The translations under genes were made by a program, and so were the position numbers. A stretch of 64,000 nt of DNA from Mercurialis annua (Eukaryota > Streptophyta > Magnoliopsida > Malpighiales > Euphorbiaceae), in contig NC_065570.1 in the NCBI RefSeq assembly GCF_937616625.2, positions 25,506,046 through 25,570,045 on the forward strand, read 5' to 3'. Under the pieces are notes generated by a model. It searched no databases. It was not told where the DNA came from and saw only the letters and a program-made list of their open reading frames with translations. Positions 35,456-47,100 of this stretch are shown one piece after another. Numbering within the stretch: position 1 is the first letter of the stretch; every line of letters begins with the position of its first letter.

Positions 35456-36072
35456 TGTAATACCCCAAAATATATAAGTATTTAATTGGGTCATGTGTCC
35501 AGTTCTGATTCGCCAGGGTGGCGATATCAGAAATAATTTCCAAGAAATTAAGGTAAATAAGCTTTTAGTAGGTCGGTTTTGGGAAAGTAATTCTACGAAA
35601 TTTAATATCATATTCCAATTCTAAAGTTGGAATTTGAAATAAAAGAAAAAATGTCAAGAAAAGTCCCAAACTAGAGTTCAGGGACTAAAGTGGTAATTTA
35701 ACCATATAAATCTTGAAATGAAAATTATTTCGCCAAGGTCCGCGAAATGTTTTATAATATATGTGGTAAAGGTTTCGGGTCAATCGGAGACCTTTTAAAA
35801 TTTGGACGCGGATGCGTCTTGGGCTAAAATGTAATTTTTGAAAGGTTCAAGGGCTAAAGTGCAAATTAGCCAATTAAACTTCGAGATTAGTAATCAAAAG
35901 GTTTTGACGGAAAATAATAATATTGAGTTAGTATTATTTATACAAATATACATAAATAATACGTAAGTAATCGAGTTAAAAGAATAATTTAACCGTTTGG
36001 TTAAATTATAAAGTTTAAAAGAGAAATGGTTTAAGTTAAAGAAATGAAGGATCAAAGGAGTCAATTAACCAA

Positions 36073-36082
36073 TATATTTATA
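36073..36082 (+). promoter_or_regulatory. TATA-box candidate in the B 5' LTR
   Basis: TATATTTATA lies ~175 bp upstream of the donor-like GGTAAG. The 3' LTR has the identical string at 52040-52049, and element C has TATATAATA at the corresponding place. Transcription would be expected to start about 30 bp downstream (36100-36120). Confidence 0.55.
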
Positions 36083-36250
36083 CATTCCTTAAGAATAAGG
36101 AAAGGAATGTATAAGAAGGAGAAAGAACAGACGAAGGGTTTTCTACGAACAATTACGATCCGCCGCCGTTTCGCCGTTTCTCGTCCAAATCGAGCGTTTT
36201 ATATGTCGATTTGTTCAGAATTCGATTCTCTATCGTTTATAAGCTTCAAA

Positions 36251-36260
36251 TCGAGGTAAG
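36251..36260 (+). promoter_or_regulatory. Candidate 5' splice site in the B 5' LTR
   Basis: TCGAG/GTAAG, preceded by AAGCTTCAAA, is near-consensus for a plant 5' splice site. It is conserved in the B 3' LTR (52217-52226) and in both C LTRs. Confidence 0.5.
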
Positions 36261-36424
36261 CTCGACGTTTTTATCGTGAGAATTGGTAAATAACGGTTAT
36301 TTCGTTTTAACGAATTAAACGAAGCGTAATCACGTTTCCATATACATTTTTAGCGAGAATTGAATTGGATTATATGTTAAAACGGAGTAGGAGCATGTCG
36401 GGAGTGACGGCGAACGGCAAAGCG

Positions 36425-36549
36425 CCCGGAAAATGGATTTTCCGGGAGCTTCTGCGGGAACGCACAACTAAGTGTGCGAACGCACACCTGCTGGTGTGCG
36501 GACGCACACCAGACCGTGCGAACGCACGGTACCTTTCGTGCGCTCGCAC
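36425..36549 (+). repeat. Hairpin array in the B 5' LTR
   Basis: Inverted repeats at 36425-36446 (9-bp arms CCCGGAAAA...TTTTCCGGG), 36472-36487 (GTGTGCGAACGCACAC), 36491-36512 (10-bp arms around GA), 36513-36530 (ACCGTGCGAACGCACGGT) and 36538-36549 (GTGCGCTCGCAC). Four of five are xGTGCG-NN-CGCACx. The 3' LTR of the same element has eight of this kind (52384-52538), so units are gained or lost quickly. The array lies downstream of the donor-like site, inside the presumed transcript. Confidence 0.95.
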
Positions 36550-37999
36550 AGCCAGTTATCGCATCTGTTTGAATATTTTGACCCGTTTCGACTTAGATTT
36601 CCGACTTTAAGTTTGTCGAAAATTAAAAGTGAATCACGGACCCCGAAAATAAGAAATTTGGATATCGAACATAACAAGTTCGAATAGGGTTTTGGGATAT
36701 AAGGAACCCGAGTTTAAGAATCGATGAATAAGAGATATATCGAATATCTTGATTATGTATTAAAATACAATGAAAGTCAAGAATCGTATTTGAAATACGA
36801 TTATATTAACCTAAGTTTATAACTTATGATTTTGATATTAAGTCTACGTTTATGGATTAAACGTACAGGTAACTCGAATAAGTAACTGGCGTATCGATGA
36901 AATAGTAGATCGATGAGCCGGAATAGCTAAGAGACAGAACGACGTATGGAGCTTACGCTTGCGGGACTATAATATTATTATTATTCGGAAAGCGGTCACT
37001 GTGAGTGGCAATTTACTTTCGCGTATTATTATTATTAAAGTTATTTTCATATATTATGAATATTATTATCAATACATCGCATTTATACGATTTGCTCATC
37101 TAAGATGTTATGTTCAATGAATTTGATTATATGAATGCTGTTATATTCATTGTTTTGAATATGAGAATCTAGTGTGCGATCCGAAGAAACCAACTACCTA
37201 TTGGGTGTCAATAGGCTGTGTGATCACCAGTATTTGAGTCAGTCTAGCGTGTCTAGATTGTCTACGAGATTACGAAATGCGCATACGATATGAATGCGAT
37301 ACGAGTGAGAACTCGGTTACGGTGTAACCTGAGCCCCGTATCTAGTGGGTTGGACCCACTCGTGAGTTGGACTCATACTTTGAGATTAAGAGATTGGTCG
37401 CGGCTGACGTGGTTGAGTGTGAACACTCCCGGGTTGGACCATTTGGATCAACTTGATTTGTATATTCAGAATAAGATAAATTCAGAGTTTAAGATTAGGG
37501 TTTCGGTCGGATCTGCTATTTGTGAATATTATGTTATTTTCATATTATATTGAAATAAATATATATATATATACATGTTTGAGGATGCGATGTGTATTTT
37601 CATAATACCGATAATAAGTTGTATACTCACTCAGTATTTTCCCAAATACTGACCCCTCACTCTGATGTTTTCAGGTAGCCGGAGTCGGATCAGACAAATC
37701 ATCTCCACTGTGCCAGAAGTCATTGGACTTGCACAAGTATGAGTTCCTAAAGCTGCAGTAGTCAGTAGGTGTCAGTATTAGATAAACATTTTAACTTCAA
37801 ACAGTATTTTATATTGTAAACCCTAGTGTGATATTTTAATATTTATAAATGCGTTATCCGAAAGAGTTTTCCTGGAAATGTTTTATATAATATATTTTAC
37901 TTTTAGATGCGAAAAATTATTAGTGGTTTTAGGCTTGCGAGCTACCACTCCCATTCCCTAGCGCCGGCCTCGGCTCAACAATTTGGGTCGTGACAATTG

Positions 38000-38011
38000 T
38001 GGTATCAGAGC
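38000..38011 (+). promoter_or_regulatory. Primer-binding site of element B (tRNA-iMet)
   Basis: TGGTATCAGAGC follows the LTR end GTGACA after ATTG. The next bases, AGTTGGTCCAGTTACCTCTG, are shared with C but differ from the A family, marking a separate family that uses the same primer tRNA. Confidence 0.95.
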
Positions 38012-38464
38012 AGTTGGTCCAGTTACCTCTGCTAAGATGCGTTTGTCAGTTAAGTAACCTAGGAACTACTGCAGTTTTAGAGTTGAGATTTGTCTGATCC
38101 AAGTTGTTAATGTGATTTGCTTTGTGATCGGTATGACAGATTGATTTGTGAAATGCTTATTTGTTTCTTGTTACACGTATATACGAGGTATATACGTATA
38201 CGTTGTTTCGATGAGACAGGCATACATGATATGCTTTTTGAGATGAAGCTTCTAGGAGAGGTATTGCCTCCTATGAATAGAATATAATTGATATGATTTG
38301 AATTTGATGTCATATATATGTGTGTTTAGAAAGAATGCAGAGTGAGAAGAAAGAATGCAGAGTTATAGAAATGGGAGAAACTTGCCGGAGACAGAGTTTT
38401 AAGGTCTAGAGAACTTACAAAACATAAAGTTTATAACTTGTTAAAGTTATTTGTTTAACGATTC

Positions 38465-38665
38465 TAAAAGCATAATTGTGCCTAGACCCGTAATAGCCAT
38501 TGATAATTGCAACGACATTGATAGAAATGCATCACTACATACATTAATACATGCATTAATAGGACATGCATCATATGGATTATGTTCAGGCGAAGAGGTG
38601 AGATGTGGCAACTCTTTGGGGATGAGAGACGTCATCACCCTAGTGCACAATTTTGCTAAGATTTA
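38465..38665 (+). promoter_or_regulatory. Conserved leader block, element B copy
   Basis: About 200 bp shared with C and, in its last ~65 bp, with A1 and A2. Core: GGCAACTCTTTGGGGATGAG, AGACGTCATCACCCTAGTGC, ACAATTTTGC. An imperfect inverted repeat, GGGGATGA...TCATCACCC, spans 38618-38640. Upstream are CATGCAT-type strings. A 71-codon frame (38451-38666) covers it, ending NSLGMRDVITLVHNFAKI. The A copies encode a similar string in one frame, so either RNA structure or a tiny coding relic could explain the conservation. Confidence 0.65.
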
Positions 38666-40915
38666 AATGAAATTTTCAAATGAGTCGTTTTATTTGAAAG
38701 AGTTTTCAAAGAATTTTGTTTTTAATGTGAGTATACCTAGACCAGAACTCTGTGACAGAAGTAAAGTGTTCGCGAGCAAGCTGTGATTAAGGCTAAAAGG
38801 TGAATGAATAGGTATAATTGTGAACATTTAAGATTTGTATCTTTAGCTAACAAACTTAGCAGGCTAGTATACGACTAGAATAGTAGATGTGTTCGTATAG
38901 TAAAACACATCCGATTAATAACGTATGATATGTATGTTATATTTTAATATTCTTGATGTTTGATTAAGTTCATGTGAGCGGAATGCTCGCAAGACTTAAG
39001 TTACGATACATAATCAAGAAAATCTAGGGGACACTGATTTTCTTGAATCCGGTCAACATCGATGCTTATAGCTACAATAGTAATATGCGTACAACATATA
39101 CAACGCGAGTATATGTTTTGATAATTTGCTAAGTCTACAATGAGTCAAAACACTCAGAAGACTAGCAATAAGAGGCGTAATCGTAGAAGGTCAGAAGAAA
39201 GGAGATGTTCTTAAAGCCCAACGTACGTGGATAGTGATTAGTTGTGATGATTATAGTAAGTGTTATATTTTAAGGAATTTATCAATATTCCTTTATATAA
39301 TCGCTATACTATGAACAAAGAACTGCACGAACGTGTGCTGTTGCACAGCAAGTATACGAGACACGAGAAGAAGATCGAGGTAACAAAAGCGAATGCAACC
39401 TAGTCCAGTTGACCGGTAAAGGTCAGAAACGAGATGAAGGTCAAAGGAATACCAATAGAGGTTTAATAGTGATATATGTAAGTTAAAACTAAAGGAGTTT
39501 GACGGATCAAGCGATATGATAGATCCTCTAAGAGAAGTAAAGTAAGATGTTCATATACATCGAGCGAATGAAGGACAAATAGTATCATTGATTAAGATGT
39601 GATGAAAGGTTTAAACCCATGATTAGTTTGACAAGCAAGTAGAGCAGTGATAGATCAGATAGTATGAATTAAGTTTGTGACTCGACTTGGGGAATTCTTT
39701 CTACCATTAGTTCCGGTTAAAGATAATCGGGAAAGATCAAGATACTTAGATCAGAGGATATGACGAAAAGGAATAATGGAAGTATACAGTAAGAAAGATC
39801 GAGAGTTAAATAACAAGAACTGCAATCGGTGGATTAAGAGTTGAAACTCCCACCTCAAGGTATCGATTATGAGATAGAATAGAAGACTGTGAAAGATACA
39901 AAAGCAATGAATGCTTGTAAAGTGCTAAACCTTAAACTTCAAGTTAACAAATAAAGAGTATAGTGTATAATGTGATCGATATAGGAGATTGATTATGATC
40001 CTTAAAAGGATTAAAATGTGTTAAACACGATCAAACTTGTTTAATATATTCCTAGAAGAAGATTCTCAGGAAGAGGACGTCAGGAAAGAAGAGTTATCGG
40101 ACAAGTTCGATGTCGAGGAGTACCAGAGTGAGCATTTCTGGTTCAGTGTACGAAAGTATTGCAATCTGAGGAAGGATGCAGAGATAACCAATGGTCAGAC
40201 ATAAAAGGCCTTGAATCAGGTTGGGAAGTAAAGGTGCCCTTTTCACGAGGAATGCTACCAGTGGAATTGTATTCCACTGGCTTTCTGCATATAGTTTGAG
40301 AGGATGCCAAAGATACATGACGTGTATGATAAGGTAATTAGTGTTAAGGAAAGTACGAACAACCTGCGTATGACGCAAGGGACTCGATAAGAGTGATCGA
40401 GGAAAAGAAAAAGAGAGAAGTCATGTGGAGAATTGACAAGGAGATTAGAGGAATAGAACTCTATATAGTCGCAGACATATAAAAATAAAGAAAGATAAAG
40501 AGAATAGAGACATAGGATCGAATCCACTGACAGTTAAGATGTCAGTAAAGGTACAATAGTACATTATGTAAGTAATCGAGAGTGTACTACATCGATAATT
40601 TAGGTCAAAGGGACTACGACTTATTGTTTAATTAGTGATCGACGTTCAGAGTACTGAAACAAGAAATGTCGAATATGCGAGACGCGATAAAGATGATATC
40701 AGTATAGGATCAGCTTTACAGACGGACAGGATGTCAGTACCAATACGAAAAGACGATACATGTACGATTAAGAACGTAATACATCGGGAAAAATTTAAAC
40801 AAAGAAGGCCACAACTCTCTATAATAGTTTATGTTGTGGATATTAAAAGCAAATAATACACGACGTATAAGATATGCTGAAGAGGAAAGTAAATAATGTA
40901 AGGAAAGATAATTAA

Positions 40916-40920
40916 GAAAC
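40916..40920. repeat. Target-site duplication GAAAC of element C (left copy)
   Basis: GAAAC precedes TGTAATATCCC at 40921 and recurs at 50238-50242 directly after GTCGTGACA. Confidence 0.95.
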
Positions 40921-41525
40921 TGTAATATCCCAAAATATTAAATTATCTAATTGGACCACGTGTCCAGTCTGGATTTGCCAGAGTGGCAAAATCGGAAAGT
41001 TTTCCGATAAATAAGTTTTAGTAGGTCGGTTTTGGAAAGGATTATATGCGAGGAATTTAATAATATAGTTCAATTCTAAAGACAGAATTGGAATTAAAAA
41101 GAAAAATGTTAAGAAAGTCGTAAAATAAAGTACAGGGGCTAAAATGGTAATTTAGCCATATAAATTCCGAAGTGAAAATTATTTCGCCAAGGTCCACGAA
41201 ATGTTTTATAGTATATGTGGTAAAAGTTTCGGGTCAATCGGAGACCTTTTAAAATTTGGACGCGGATGCGTTTTGGGCTAAATTGCAACTTTTGAGAAGT
41301 TTATGGGCTAAAGTATAAATTAACTAACTAAGTCTCGAGAATAGTACTTAAAAGATTATTGACGGAAAATAATAATCTTGAGTTAGTATTATTTATACGA
41401 ATATAAATAATACGAAAGTAATTGAGTTAAAAAGATAATTTAACCATTTAGTTAAATTAGAAAGTTTAAAAGAGAAATGGTTTAAGTTAAAGAAATGAAG
41501 GATCAAAGTTGTCAATTAGCTAAGA

Positions 41526-41534
41526 TATATAATA
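41526..41534 (+). promoter_or_regulatory. TATA box candidate in the C 5' LTR
   Basis: TATATAATA, a good plant TATA match, lies ~177 bp upstream of AG/GTAAG (41701-41707). The same string is at 48314-48322 in the 3' LTR. Confidence 0.6.
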
Positions 41535-41700
41535 AGCTTTCCTTAAGAATAAGGAAAAGAGAGGATGCGCAGAAGGTAACAGAAGGAAATGACGAACGAT
41601 TACGATCCGTCGCCGTTTCGCCGTTTCTCGTCCAAATCGAGCGTTCTTTATATCGAATTGTTCAGAATTCGATTCTCTATCATCATTAAGCTTCAAATCG

Positions 41701-41707
41701 AGGTAAG
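41701..41707 (+). promoter_or_regulatory. Candidate 5' splice site in the C 5' LTR
   Basis: AG/GTAAG follows CTTCAAATCG and is the same site as in B; the 3' LTR copy is at 48489-48495. A leader transcript starting near 41555 would have a first exon of about 150 nt. Confidence 0.5.
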
Positions 41708-41910
41708 CTTGACGTTTTTGTTGCGAGAAACAGTAAATAAGGTTATTTAGTTTTAAACGGATTGAAATCGCGTTTCTATTATCGTTTTGATGATATTGGA
41801 GTTGAGTTTGTGTTAAATTGAGATAGGAGCATGGCGGAATTGAGTTTTACCACGACGGAATGCCCGGAATTGGAAAGACTACACACAAAAGTGTGCGGGG
41901 GAACACAATT

Positions 41911-41926
41911 GTGTGCGGGCGCACAC
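41911..41926 (+). repeat. Hairpin in the C 5' LTR
   Basis: GTGTGCGGGCGCACAC, 7-bp arms around GG, sits between two AAAATTGTGTG-like repeats. The corresponding segment of the 3' LTR has a different arrangement (48661-48719), so this is the most divergent stretch between the two LTRs of C. Confidence 0.9.
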
Positions 41927-43431
41927 AAAAGTTTGAGGGGGCATACAATTGTGTGCGAACAGTTTGAGCATTTCCGACCTGTTTCACCCTAGATTTCCGA
42001 CTTTAAGTACGTCGGACATTAAAAAGGAAATACAGACCCCGAAAACGATAAATTTAGATATCGAACATGACGTATTCGATTAGGGTTTCGAGATATAACA
42101 AGTATCTCGCCTAAGTATTAGAACACGATCAAAGTTAAAAGACATAATTAGAATAAGATCGTGTTAACCTAAGTTTATAACTTAGGATTTTAGTATTAAG
42201 TTTACGTTTATAAATCAAGAATTCGGTAACGTGAATAGGTGAGTGACGTACCGACAAGCTACCAGGCCAACGAGCTGGAATAGCTACGAGAACGACGCAT
42301 GGAGCTTACGTTTACGGGATTATAATAATGCGGTCTTGGATAGCGGTCACAGTGAGTTGCACTTTACTTTCACGTATTATATATTGAATTTATTTTATAT
42401 AAATATATATACTGTTTACACGCATCGCATTATAAATAATTGATTGAGTTGTTATATATTTTATTAATTTCTATATAAGAGAACTAATATGCGATCCGGA
42501 GAAACTAGCTACCTATTGGGTGTCAATAGGCTGTGTGATCACCAGTACTGAGTCAGTCTAGTATGTTTGCATTTGAGAATGATTGGATACGTATGATATG
42601 ATATGAATTCGATACGAGAGTGAACTCGGCTACGGTGTAGTCTGGAAGTCCCCGTATCTAGTGGGCTGGGCCCACCAGTGAGTTGGACTCACAACTTGAG
42701 ATTTACGATTGGGTTGAATGATATATGATTATTCGAGAAATATGTCGCATGCTAGGATATTAGTTTCGTACGGATCAAATACCTGTTTATATATTTTATA
42801 TTATTATTTTCTTGAGATGCGATGTTATATTTTTATATTAATACCGTTAGTAACTTGCAAGCTCACTCAGTATTTCCCAAAATACTAACTCCCTCACAGT
42901 GTTTTATTTCAGGTGATCGGAGTCGGATCAGACAGACCATCTCCTTTGTGTTGGAAGTCTTCTGACTTGCACAAAGTACGAGTCCTTAGAGTTGCAGTAG
43001 TCAGTAGGTCTCAAAAATAAGATTTATGATTCGATTTCAAACGGTATTTAAAATGTGAACTCTGATATAAATGTTATAAATAAGTTGTTTAGAAAGATGG
43101 CGTTTATCCGTTTGAATTTGATACCAATTGCCGTGAGTGGAATTGGTGATGTTTGTGATCAGAAACAGGGCGGTGCTGGATATGAGATATCGCTCGGTAA
43201 GACCCTGGTTTCTAAGAATTGTTTCGCGAATGTTTTCAGAAAAGGAATACGATATTTTAATAATTGAATTATATTATTTAAAGAATATTTCTGATAACTG
43301 TATTATATATATAATAATATGTTTTAATCGCGAAAAATTTACAGTAGTTTTAGGCTTGCTACGGGTTCCGGAGCTATCACTCCCGTTCCCTAGCGCCGGT
43401 TGCGGGTCAATAATTTGGGTCGTGACAATTG

Positions 43432-43443
43432 TGGTATCAGAGC
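43432..43443 (+). promoter_or_regulatory. Primer-binding site of element C (tRNA-iMet)
   Basis: TGGTATCAGAGC after GTGACA and ATTG, identical to the site in B. Confidence 0.95.
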
Positions 43444-43944
43444 AGTTGGTCCAGTTACCTCTGCTAATATGTGTTTTGTTAGTTAAGTGACCTAGGAACT
43501 ACTGCAGCAATACAGTTGAGTTCTGTCTGATCCAAGTAGTTTGCATTGCTTGTTTTGCGATAAGTGCGATAGGTTGGTTTGTGAAATACTTGTTTGTTTC
43601 TGTGACATGCATATATGAGATGCATATGCATATTTTGTTTTTGATAGGATATGCTTATGCGACATGCATATCCAGATGGAATCTCGGGGAGATGCAATGC
43701 CCCCTATGACTAGAAAATAATCGATGTTACTATGACTCGATGGTAACACGTATGTGGTTGGCATTGAATAACGCTAATATGCTATTGAATTCGATCGATC
43801 AAAATTTCAGAAAGAGTATGAAGAAGGAATGCAAAGTTACAGAAGTTGAAGAACTTGGCGGATACGGAGTTCAAAGGTTTAGAGAACTTACAAAACTCAA
43901 AGTTTACAACTTTTACAAGTTGTTTTGTTTAAACGATTTTGAAA

Positions 43945-44165
43945 GCATAATTGTGCCTAGACCCGTGATAGTCATTGATAATTGCCACGACATTGATAGA
44001 AATGCATCACTACATACATTGCTAATGAAAAGAACAATAAATGAATACATGCATTAATAGTACATGCATCATATGCATTATGCTCAGACGAAAAGGTGAG
44101 ATGTGGCAACTCTTTGGGGATGAGAGACGTCATCACCCTAGTGCACAATTTTGCTAAGATTTAAA
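43945..44165 (+). promoter_or_regulatory. Conserved leader block, element C copy
   Basis: Matches the B block closely, including GGCAACTCTTTGGGGATGAG and the inverted repeat at 44116-44138. A ~28-bp insertion-like difference near 44022-44049 interrupts the reading frame that is open in B, while the downstream core is unchanged. This argues that any conservation acts on nucleic acid rather than on a continuous protein. Confidence 0.65.
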
Positions 44166-47100
44166 TGAAATTTTGATTTAAATTTCGAAACGAGAAGTTT
44201 TGTTTGAAAGAGTTCCAAGAAGTTTTGTTTTTATGTAAGTATACCTAGACCAGAACTCTGTGACGGTAGTGAAGTGCTCGCGAGCAAGCTGCGATCAAGG
44301 CCACGAGGCGAATGAATACGTATATTTGCGAAAACATAGAGGTTATGCCTTTAGGATATGAACTTAGTTTCGAATTGACGCGCTAGAGTATAGTTAAAAT
44401 CATAAATGTGTTGGAAAATGATGCATACCTGATTAGTGGTAGGCTGGAAAGTAAGTATCTCTTTGACGAGAAGTCAAAGATGTTAAACAGCGATATAAGA
44501 GAAGAAGTATATACGAAGATATAATCAAAAGATTGACAGATGCGTATCATAGTGCAAGGAACATGCATAGTTTACTATGCATCGACGTGATAAGCTATAG
44601 ATATGATCTACGAATCGTGAAGGTTAGTAAAACCGTGATAACTTCTGATAGGACCGTTGGATCAAGTTCTTATTGGGACACGATGTCCATAAGATGGTTA
44701 CCTAAGCAGTAACCGTTACGATCGGCAAACCGAGAACGTGAAGTAGATTTCATAAGAGTATCGAAAATGGATATATGTCGATAAAGCGACGAGCCAAGTA
44801 GACGAGTGACAAGAATATGAAGTACGGAGCATGGAATTGGATCAATTAAGTATAGCTAACATCAAGCCCGCATAGAATTTAATGATTTGAGAAGCATGAT
44901 AAGAAAGATTAAGAGGTAAACGACAAGAGTTGCAATAAGTGAATAGGAGTTGGAATTTCCATCACAAGATTGCAATTACGAAACGAATTAGTGAACCAAG
45001 GAAGATATAAACGTAACGAACGTATGTGGAGTGTAGGGTCTCAAGCTTCAAGCTCGAATGATAAAAAGGTGAAATGCATAGTACGATCGACTTGGAGAAT
45101 TAATAATAATCCTTTAGTAAGGACATAGACACTATATGAAGGATTAAAATAAATTATATAACATCGAACGTGTTTAGTATGTGATTGAAACTTCAAGCAT
45201 TGAAATGCGTGAAAGGATGTAAAGAGGAGACTTAATGTCAGAACTGGGCTATACTAAAGAAAGTAACATCAGATAGATCGAAATATGAGACAAGAGGTAG
45301 AAGTAAGATACCTACAAGAAAGTATCCATGTGGAAGGAGGGATGAGGTACGTATAATAAGATATAAGGATTCAAAAGCAGGTCATGGATAATAAGAGACC
45401 AATTAAGGTAATAAGTATTAAGAAAGTACGGATAACCTGCGCATGTCGCAAGGAACTCGATAAGAGTGATCGAGGAAAAGAAAAGAGAAAAGTCACGTGG
45501 AGAGTTGACAAGGAGATTAAAGAAATGGAATTCTATGTAGTCGCGGACACATAGAAACAAAGAAGGATCAAGAGGACAGAGACATAGGATTGGATCCACT
45601 GACAGTTAAGTTGTCAATAAGAGTACAATAAGTGGGTATACGTGTGGTCGAGAGCGTAACACGTCGAGTAATTTGAACGGAAAGATTGCAATCCTCCATT
45701 GATAGTCGAGGTTAAAGATGTTAAAACAAGAAATACAAGAGATACAAGGTATAATGAAGAAAAATAACAAGAATGTAATAGAAGACAATTGAGGCATATG
45801 ATAAGAACATGAATATGGAACACAAGAAAGGTACCATAGGGTTATAGCATTAAGACTATTAATCCTATTAGTTAATTAAAAACAAAAAGTCAAGGGAGTA
45901 ATAAGTGAAAATAACAAGACTATGGATAGTAAGAAGTAAACCTCACACCACGCTATGAAAAAGAGAAATAGTTTGGAAATTAAGAGTCAAACTAAGATAC
46001 GATATTAGAAAGGAAGAATGGAAAAGAATAGTAAATTAGAACGATAAATGCTAAAAGCGTCCTTAAAGGTCGTAAGACGATCAACGTTAAGAAGACGACG
46101 AAAGAAGGAAGAACATAGATAAGATGAAACAAAAAGGTAAACGAGAAATTAAAGACGAGTATAAGCTAAAAGTTAATACTAAAGTTAATATCGGAATTCC
46201 AAAGGATGGATTATGACGAGACGTATAGTGAAAAACTCACTAAAAGGAGAAATTAATATCAAGAGGAGATTGATGTGAAGAGATTGTAAAGTGCCAAATA
46301 TGGCAACAAGGATTTGTATACAGTAATTATCATAAGGATCAACATGCCTCAAAGGTTGTAAGGAATGGTTACACTTACTAGAAGGATAGACAAAGATCTC
46401 CATGAGAACACGAGGGCGCAATTGGATAGATGAAGACCAATAAGAGTATACACGATACACGGTGATGGTGATAGTGACGATACTGTTAAAATCAACCCAT
46501 GACGACAAGAGTTAAGAGAATCAAGGATCCTCATTTGAAAGGAGTAAACAAGGTGCATTGAAAAAATCGGGAATAAAACTCCAATGTGGCAACAATCGTT
46601 GATCCCCTAGTACGGAGATCGTATACGTAACAGCTGTGCCTGAACCAAGAAGGTTCACGAAGAGATTAAACATCTCTTTCCTATAGGACATCAAGCATTG
46701 ATGCACAGGCAACTCTGGTGTAAAGAAACATAATGTAAGACTGACAATCTTTAAAAGATGATAGCAAGGATCGTAAGAGGAAGTACATGATATGATAACA
46801 AAGACAGTTATCCAAGGTTATGAAGAATGAAGAATAAGATAGATTGATGAAAAGAAAGAAAAGACTAGAAGTTTTAAGAATAGTGCATCACTTTTAAGAA
46901 AAGGAAGTAGATCAATGAATATACAATGAGTAAAGGAGTATACGAGAAGTAAAGACGCAAGAAGAAGATCAAAGTAACCCATACAAGGACAGCAAAACCC
47001 TTACGAGAATACATCATGAGAATTCACCTCATGAAGGATCGTGATAAAGCGACGATAGCAAAAGAATTTTTGTATGAAAAGCGAAATAACGAGATAAATG

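Larger units (their letters stand above)
35456..37995 (+). repeat. Element B 5' LTR (2540 bp)
   Basis: From TGTAATACCCCAAAA to AATTTGGGTCGTGACA. In order it contains a TATA-like box (36073), a donor-like site (36251-36260), a hairpin array (36425-36549) and, near its end, CCCTAGCGCCGGCC, which is shared with the A family. Compared with the 3' LTR it lacks several hairpins and a short stretch near 37936 (GCTTGC joined to GAGCTACC, where the 3' LTR has TACGGGTTTCG between). Confidence 0.94.
37996..40920 (+). other. Element B internal region, left part, non-coding
   Basis: 2.9 kb from the PBS to the insertion point of C, rich in A and G on the plus strand. It aligns with C 43428 to about 45700, for example the GGTATCAGAGCAGTTGGTCC context and the block near 38600. 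No reading frame above ~95 codons and no retroviral motif was recognised; the minus-strand frames follow from the purine bias. The last five bases, GAAAC (40916-40920), are the left TSD of C. Confidence 0.85.
40921..43427 (+). repeat. Element C 5' LTR (2507 bp)
   Basis: From TGTAATATCCCAAAA to AATTTGGGTCGTGACA. It resembles the B LTR in layout: GACGCGGATGCG near 41260, TATA box, donor-like GGTAAG, hairpin segment, a TCACTCAGTATTT segment near 42865 and CCCTAGCGCCGG at the end. It lacks ~45 bp present in the 3' LTR near 48870 (AGAAACCTATGATTAGAAAT region). Confidence 0.94.

Noticed and set aside
43137..43490. 117-codon frame across the C LTR end as a gene
   Set aside because: It begins within the LTR, crosses its terminus and PBS, and overlaps another frame; the equivalent frame in the 3' LTR differs after the LTR end.
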